A stretch of DNA of 9,609 nucleotides, taken from Acidobacteriaceae bacterium (GTDB lineage Bacteria; Acidobacteriota; Terriglobia; Terriglobales; Acidobacteriaceae). Positions within the stretch are counted from its first letter, which is position 1; each line of letters starts with the position of its first letter. Location of the stretch: positions 2,894 to 12,502 of the forward strand of contig PMGP01000427.1 of the NCBI GenBank assembly GCA_003156235.1, given 5' to 3'. Below are positions 6,422 to 9,609 of this stretch, piece by piece. The position numbers and the translations under genes were made by a program. The notes beneath the pieces are model-generated. The model was given only the letters and a program-made list of their open reading frames with translations. It was not told the DNA's origin and searched no databases.

Positions 6422-7622
6422 AGATTCTCACCAGCTCCCGCTGAATTTTTCCCGTGACCCAGGCCTTGCCGGGAGCAGTCATCATATCGATCTCGGCGCG
6501 CACACCGAACTCGGGCAGGTAGATGCCGGGCTCGACGGAGAAGCAGGTGTTGGGCAGCAGCAGGCGCACGTCGTGGGTCTCCAGATTATCCAGATTCGCG
6601 CCCACGCCGTGCACCTCCTGGCCGATATTGTGGCCGGTGCGATGCGTAAAGAACTCGCCGAAGCCAGCCGTCTGAATTACCGCACGGGCCGCGTCGTCAG
6701 CCTCGAAGCCGCAAATGGGCCGGCCCGCCGCAAAGGCCTGTTCGACGGTATGGATGGCCGCGTCGCGAGCGCCCAGCACGATTTCGAAGACTTTTTGCTC
6801 GTGCTCCGCCGGCTCGCGGCCCACGACCCCGGTCCAGGTGATGTCGTAGTAGACGCTGCCCGGCGTGTTCAGCCGCGCCCAGATGTCGATCAACAGAAAG
6901 TCGCCTTCCCGGATGGGCGCGCAATGCTCGGCGGTCGGCTCATAGTGCGAGTCGGAGCAGTTGGCGTTGACGCTGACGTTGGGGCCGTCGGCCCAGACCA
7001 GCCCCTCGCGGCGCATAGCCTCCGAGAGCCACTGTACATGGTCAAACTCGCTGTACGCGCCCGCCCGACCAGCACCGGGGCGCAGGCGGCGGCCAATCTC
7101 GCGCCAGCCCTCGGCCAGAATCGCGTCGATGGCCCGCTGCGCCACGCTGTGGCTGGCGACTTGCTCCTCGTTGAGCACAGCCTCAAACTGGCTGACCATG
7201 TCGGCGGAGCTGACAATCTGCTTGCCCAGCCCGCGCAGAAACTCCACCGTGCCCGCATCGGCCATGGAGACGTACATGATGGCGTTGTTGGGCGAGTACT
7301 GCATGGCCACGGTGCGCGCGCCGCCTAGCAGTGCCTCCAGGCCGGCGGCGAGCTCCTGCCAGCTCGAGTACAGCGCCTTCGCGCCTGGCAGCGCATCCAG
7401 CCGGGCCTGCTCGATGCGGTGCACCAGCTTGCGCGGCTCGCCTGTGGCGGGCACAAAGTAGTACCAGCGCCGCGTGACGTGCAGCTTGGGGTCCATGCCC
7501 AGGATGCGCTCGCCGATGGGGTCGCGGTGATGATGGTCGTAAAAGAGCCAGCCGTCAAAGCCGGCCTCCTGGATGGCAGCCTGTATTGCGTCGATATTCG
7601 CTTTGGGGTTCATACCGGCCAT
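6420..7622 (-). CDS. M24 family metallopeptidase (Xaa-Pro aminopeptidase type)
   Basis: This is a cytoplasmic metallopeptidase of the M24 pita-bread family, expected to release N-terminal residues next to proline or to cleave X-Pro dipeptides. The full set of five dinuclear-metal ligands is visible: Asp246 (LLIDIWA), Asp260 (VYYDITW), His331 (RTGHNIGQEVHG), Glu364 (FSVEPGIYLPEFG) and Glu377 (VRAEIDM). His338 is in the usual accessory position. Residues 1-~155 form the non-catalytic N-terminal creatinase-like domain. At 400 aa it is a normal length for a PepQ/YpdF-like member. The first metal motif is DIWA rather than the common DxG, but the spacing to the second Asp is normal. The start is ATG 7622, with an in-frame ATG at 7613 as alternative; neither has a strong ribosome site. 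It is divergent from the HTH gene at 7692, so the intervening promoter region may serve both. Confidence 0.93.
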   Translation of the reverse strand: MAGMNPKANIDAIQAAIQEAGFDGWLFYDHHHRDPIGERILGMDPKLHVTRRWYYFVPATGEPRKLVHRIEQARLDALPGAKALYSSWQELAAGLEALLGGARTVAMQYSPNNAIMYVSMADAGTVEFLRGLGKQIVSSADMVSQFEAVLNEEQVASHSVAQRAIDAILAEGWREIGRRLRPGAGRAGAYSEFDHVQWLSEAMRREGLVWADGPNVSVNANCSDSHYEPTAEHCAPIREGDFLLIDIWARLNTPGSVYYDITWTGVVGREPAEHEQKVFEIVLGARDAAIHTVEQAFAAGRPICGFEADDAARAVIQTAGFGEFFTHRTGHNIGQEVHGVGANLDNLETHDVRLLLPNTCFSVEPGIYLPEFGVRAEIDMMTAPGKAWVTGKIQRELVRI

Positions 7623-7654
7623 GATACGCGAGTTGGGGCGCGTGCAATTTGCGG

Positions 7655-7682
7655 TTGCAATTTATATTCATTTGGATATAAT
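7655..7682 (+). promoter_or_regulatory. Strong sigma-70 promoter with nearly leaderless spacing
   Basis: TTGCAA (7655-7660) is followed after 16 nt by a perfect TATAAT (7677-7682). The expected start of transcription falls about 2-4 nt before the ATG at 7692, and no ribosome site is visible. This predicts a leaderless or near-leaderless mRNA for the HTH gene. Confidence 0.65.
7662..7681. promoter_or_regulatory. Palindromic candidate operator over the -10 box
   Basis: TTATAT (7662-7667) and ATATAA (7676-7681) are exact reverse complements separated by 8 nt. The right half overlaps the -10 box. A direct repeat, TGCAATTT, lies at 7643-7650 and 7656-7663. This layout fits autoregulation by the HTH protein encoded just downstream, as antitoxins of this type usually repress their own promoter. 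That role is an inference. Confidence 0.45.
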
Positions 7683-7691
7683 GCAGAATTG

Positions 7692-7982
7692 ATGAGCAAA
7701 CTGGAAATGCAGGAATTTGCCAGCGTTTGGGATGCGATTGCCGACACGCCGGAAGAGGCGGCCAATCTGAGCTTGCGTTCGGAACTCATGAATGAGATCG
7801 AGGCGATCATCAAGCAAAACGGATGGACTCAGGCGGTGGCAGCGAAGCGTTGCGGCGTGACTCAGCCGAGGATCAACGATTTGCTGCGGGGGCGCATCTC
7901 GCGCTTCTCGATTGATGCGCTGGTCAACATCGCTTCAGCGCTGGGGCGGCGGGTTACGGTCAGGTTGGAGGATGCGGCGTGA
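7692..7982 (+). CDS. Orphan HTH (XRE/HTH_37-type) antitoxin-like regulator
   Basis: This 96-residue DNA-binding protein resembles the antitoxin half of HigBA/RelE-like toxin-antitoxin pairs. The N-terminal FASVWDAIADTPEEAANLSLRSELM and the helix-turn-helix NGWTQAVAAKRCGVTQPRINDLLRG (about 44-68), followed by FSIDALVNIASALGRRV, match the HTH_37 pattern as I know it. In such loci a Gp49/RelE-like toxin gene normally lies just upstream. Here only 69 nt separate the start from the divergent peptidase gene, so no toxin fits. Downstream, a convergent gene ends 12 nt away. It is thus a solitary antitoxin: a leftover, a trans-acting antidote, or a repurposed regulator. I chose ATG 7692 because of the promoter placement and family length; an open frame extends upstream from it but is not supported. 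Confidence 0.85.
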   Translation: MSKLEMQEFASVWDAIADTPEEAANLSLRSELMNEIEAIIKQNGWTQAVAAKRCGVTQPRINDLLRGRISRFSIDALVNIASALGRRVTVRLEDAA

Positions 7983-7994
7983 GTTGGATAGCTG

Positions 7995-8501
7995 CTACTT
8001 CGTGTTTCCCCGCGACGCGATCATCTCTGAGTGTGCTTCTCTTACTGCCCGGTTGAATGTATCGGTCTTGTCACGAAGTTCGATCAAATTTATGCGCTTG
8101 GAATTGAATAATTCTCGAACACTATTGAATAGATCGTCCGCAGCCTTTTGAGTAACAGGCCCATTCGATGCCGCCAGCACAGCCAACCTATCTATGCGGT
8201 AACGATTCTCGACCAATATATCGAGAGCCTTGTTCATCTCTTCTTGCCATTCCATCCTTTTCGGAGATTTCTCATCCTTATCGCTTATCAAGAGGAATGC
8301 GTACGTCATTATGTGTTCGACGGATACCATGAGTGCATTTGACGCATTAAAGAACAGGTCTGCCCATTTCTGATTGAAGTCCGAATGGCTTGCTACCTCA
8401 GATTTGATCTGTTCCAGTCTCCGGACAAATACCCAACCCAATCCAACGATTAAACATTCGAGCACTATTTTGACAACTTCAATAATTTGACTGAATTGCA
8501 C
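7995..8501 (-). CDS. Unknown single-TM helical protein
   Basis: This 168-residue protein is not recognised. One N-terminal membrane helix (about residues 8-27, VVKIVLECLIVGLGWVFVRR) is followed by a charged, mostly helical region, probably cytoplasmic given the arginines and lysine right after the helix. It starts with GTG at 8501, preceded on the minus strand by GGTGGT a few bases upstream. The gene is GC-poor (27 of 60 bases at 8041-8100) compared with the peptidase gene, suggesting acquisition. It lies between an orphan antitoxin and a toxin-antitoxin pair and converges on the former with 12 nt between stops. No enzyme motif is visible; a toxin, immunity or defence role would be speculation from neighbourhood only. 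Confidence 0.65.
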   Translation of the reverse strand: MQFSQIIEVVKIVLECLIVGLGWVFVRRLEQIKSEVASHSDFNQKWADLFFNASNALMVSVEHIMTYAFLLISDKDEKSPKRMEWQEEMNKALDILVENRYRIDRLAVLAASNGPVTQKAADDLFNSVRELFNSKRINLIELRDKTDTFNRAVREAHSEMIASRGNTK

Positions 8502-8570
8502 GAATCACCACCATTCAAAACCACGAACAGCATTGAACTAGACTACATGAAATCGGCTCTCAAATTACAT

Positions 8571-8600
8571 TCCCGTTCCGTCTACAATCATTTTGTCCAA
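8571..8600 (-). repeat. Imperfect copy of the tldD 3' end (direct repeat, left)
   Basis: On the minus strand these 30 nt read LDKMIVDGTG and are followed by ATG and a TAA stop. The same frame in the real tldD 3' end (9269-9298) reads LDKMTVGGTG. The two stretches match at 25 of 30 positions, including an identical 13-nt block, TCATTTTGTCCAA on the plus strand. The copy lies 10 nt past the HigA stop. It looks like a displaced gene end or att-like site on the far side of the HigBA pair. Confidence 0.6.
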
Positions 8601-8610
8601 CATCAGTTCA

Positions 8611-8892
8611 TCATGCAACCGACAACCGCAACTCGACCTTCGATTTCGTAGCTTCGGCATAGCGCAGCAATGTCTTTGTGCTGGGGAGGGTTTCTCCACT
8701 CTCCAAACGGGCAATGGCAGACTGGCTAGTACCCATGCGTTCGGCCAGTTCTGCCTGCGAAAGGCCGGTGCGCTTCCGCGCCCGCAGCAATTCTGCCGCG
8801 ATCTCAAACGCTGGAGCCAGAGCATCGTACTCGCGTTTCACATCAGGATTGGCCAGCATCCGGGCTTTGAACACTTCATATGGAATAGTCAT
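8611..8892 (-). CDS. higA: HigA-type XRE antitoxin
   Basis: This 93-residue antitoxin of a type II toxin-antitoxin pair is expected to bind and neutralise the adjacent toxin and to repress the operon. The XRE helix-turn-helix spans about residues 43-67, with GLSQAELAERMGTSQSAIARLE the clear HTH signature, followed by TKTLLRYAEATKSKVELRL. The preceding ~40 residues (PYEVFKARMLANPDVKREYDAL) are the usual N-terminal extension of HigA-like proteins fused to Gp49-type toxins' partners. Its ATG overlaps the toxin's TGA by 4 nt (ATGA), and GGAG (complement of 8898-8901) lies 5 nt upstream within the toxin gene. The toxin-first order is the HigBA arrangement. The assignment as HigA rather than another XRE antitoxin rests on gene order and toxin family. 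Confidence 0.88.
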   Translation of the reverse strand: MTIPYEVFKARMLANPDVKREYDALAPAFEIAAELLRARKRTGLSQAELAERMGTSQSAIARLESGETLPSTKTLLRYAEATKSKVELRLSVA

Positions 8893-9212
8893 ACAATCTC
8901 CTTTGCTCGTCGCAATGCCAGATCGATCTCTGCCTGCGGAGTCTTCTGCGTCTTCTTCACAAATGCTCGAAGCACGACCACACGCTTACCAGAAGCTGTT
9001 ACATACAAGGCTCTTGAGATTCCATCCCGCCCCTTGAGCCTCATCTCCCACAGTTTGCCTTCGAGATGCTTGATCTGCGGTTCATGAAGCATTTCCAGAC
9101 CAAAATTGGTAATCAAAAAAACGATGCGCAGAAATTTTGCCTGCATGTCGGCTGGAAGAGCGTCGACTTCCGCAGCTACCATGTCGTTCAGCATTTCTAC
9201 GGACCAATGCAT
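8889..9212 (-). CDS. higB: HigB/RelE-superfamily toxin (phage Gp49-like)
   Basis: This 107-residue toxin of the RelE/ParE superfamily, phage-derived Gp49-like family (PF05973), is expected to be a ribosome-dependent mRNA interferase. The typical core is complete: IKHLEGKLWEMRLKGRDGISRALYV (about 47-71), then VVVLRAFVKKTQKTPQAEIDLALRRAKE (about 78-105). The basic and aromatic positions Lys48, Trp55, Arg58, Arg67, Phe84, Lys86 and Lys87 and the KTP turn are typical of the family. The length is normal and no frame damage is visible, so the toxin is probably active. It precedes the antitoxin with a 4-nt overlap. On the minus strand a -10-like TATACT sits 5 nt before the ATG, with TTGCTC further upstream, implying a very short leader and no ribosome site. 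Confidence 0.9.
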   Translation of the reverse strand: MHWSVEMLNDMVAAEVDALPADMQAKFLRIVFLITNFGLEMLHEPQIKHLEGKLWEMRLKGRDGISRALYVTASGKRVVVLRAFVKKTQKTPQAEIDLALRRAKEIV

Positions 9213-9262
9213 GATTTAGTATATATCAGATTTGAGATAATCGAGCAAGTATTTTTCGCCTA

Positions 9263-9609
9263 CTATCTTCCCGTACCGCCCACGGTCATTTTGTCCAATT
9301 TGATGGTGGGCATGCCTACGCCTACCGGCACGCTCTGGCCGTCTTTGCCGCAGGTGCCGATGCCTTCGTCGAGCTTGAGGTCGTGGCCCACCATCGAGAC
9401 GTGCTTCAGCGCCTCGGGGCCGTTGCCGATCAAGGTCGCGTCGCGTACCGGGGCGGTGATTTTGCCGTCTTCGATCAGGTATGCCTCGGAGGCGGAGAAG
9501 ACAAACTTGCCGTTGGTGATGTCCACCTGCCCGCCGCCGAAGTTGACCGCGTAGAGGCCGTGTTTGACGCTGCGTAGAATGTCCTCGGGCGCGTCGTCGC
9601 CGGCCAGCA
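9263..9609 (-). CDS. tldD: TldD metalloprotease, C-terminal part (5' end outside window)
   Basis: This is the 3' end (114 residues plus stop) of a TldD/PmbA-family protease subunit. TldD acts with TldE/PmbA in the cytoplasm to degrade unfolded or leader peptides, as known for microcin B17 and CcdA. Conserved stretches are LYAVNFGGGQVDITNGKFVF, SEAYLIEDGKI, ATLIGNGPEAL, VSMVGHDLKLDEGIGTCGKDGQ and VPVGVGMPT. The Cys in GTCGKDGQ is 29 residues from the end, close to the position of the zinc-ligand cysteine I recall for E. coli TldD. The HExxxH motif would lie upstream, beyond the window. The last ten codons before GGA-AGA-TAG are duplicated at 8571-8600. No TldE gene follows; the HigBA pair lies directly downstream in the same orientation. 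The frame is open to the window edge. Confidence 0.93.
   Translation of the reverse strand, partial: LAGDDAPEDILRSVKHGLYAVNFGGGQVDITNGKFVFSASEAYLIEDGKITAPVRDATLIGNGPEALKHVSMVGHDLKLDEGIGTCGKDGQSVPVGVGMPTIKLDKMTVGGTGR
9269..9298 (-). repeat. tldD 3'-end copy of the direct repeat (right)
   Basis: These last coding bases of tldD (LDKMTVGGTG) are the partner of the imperfect copy at 8571-8600. The two copies bracket the HigBA pair at a distance of 698 nt start to start, in the same orientation. Confidence 0.6.

Noticed and set aside
6573..7328. Plus-strand open frame inside the M24 gene
   Set aside because: The minus strand has all five metal ligands of M24 in frame, and the plus frame shows shadow composition.
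8565..8825. 86-codon minus-strand frame covering the repeat and part of higA
   Set aside because: It is out of frame with the clear HigA protein. Only its last codons are meaningful, as the tldD-end copy reported separately.
1..9609. No CAGCTG (PvuII site) found by eye in the window
   Set aside because: About two sites are expected by chance in 9.6 kb, so zero is not meaningful evidence of avoidance or specificity.

Overview
The window looks like a GC-rich bacterial chromosome, most plausibly an Acidobacteriota (Terriglobia-type) genome. That is inferred from the housekeeping genes, the intergenic heptamer repeats and a DUF6677-like membrane protein; there is no rRNA or other marker to prove it. 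Base composition is mosaic. Core genes are very GC-rich (42 of 60 bases G+C at 901-960; 43 of 60 at 6961-7020), and two stretches are clearly poorer (24 of 60 at 5341-5400; 27 of 60 at 8041-8100), which suggests acquired DNA.

Layout. 1-331: no gene; it holds a duplicated 23-nt motif with a hairpin that may be the end or scar of a mobile element. 332-2287 (+): an ArnT/PMT-type GT-C glycosyltransferase. 2518-3501 (+): a double-domain GNAT acetyltransferase, separated from the first gene by an inverted pair of heptamer repeat arrays. 3674-5595 (+): a GC-poor two-gene restriction-modification operon, an N4-cytosine methyltransferase that closely resembles M.PvuII followed after 2 nt by an HNH nuclease. 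5629-6230 (-): two overlapping small membrane-protein genes. 6255-6421: a second inverted pair of heptamer arrays that abuts the next gene's stop codon. 6420-7622 (-): an M24 (Xaa-Pro type) metallopeptidase. 7692-7982 (+): an orphan HTH antitoxin-like regulator behind a strong promoter with a palindrome. 7995-8501 (-): an unknown single-TM helical protein. 8611-9212 (-): a complete HigB/HigA-type toxin-antitoxin pair. 9263-9609 (-): the 3' part of tldD, running off the window.

How the pieces relate. Self-maintaining accessory modules (R-M, toxin-antitoxin, orphan antitoxin) are interleaved with ordinary housekeeping genes. The most notable structure is that the HigBA pair is bracketed by two imperfect copies of the last ~30 coding bases of tldD (8571-8600 and 9269-9298, 25 of 30 identical). 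This is the pattern left when a small element enters the 3' end of a conserved gene and restores its reading frame. The second notable point is the pairing of a PvuII-like methyltransferase with an HNH nuclease in place of the PvuII-type nuclease and controller protein.
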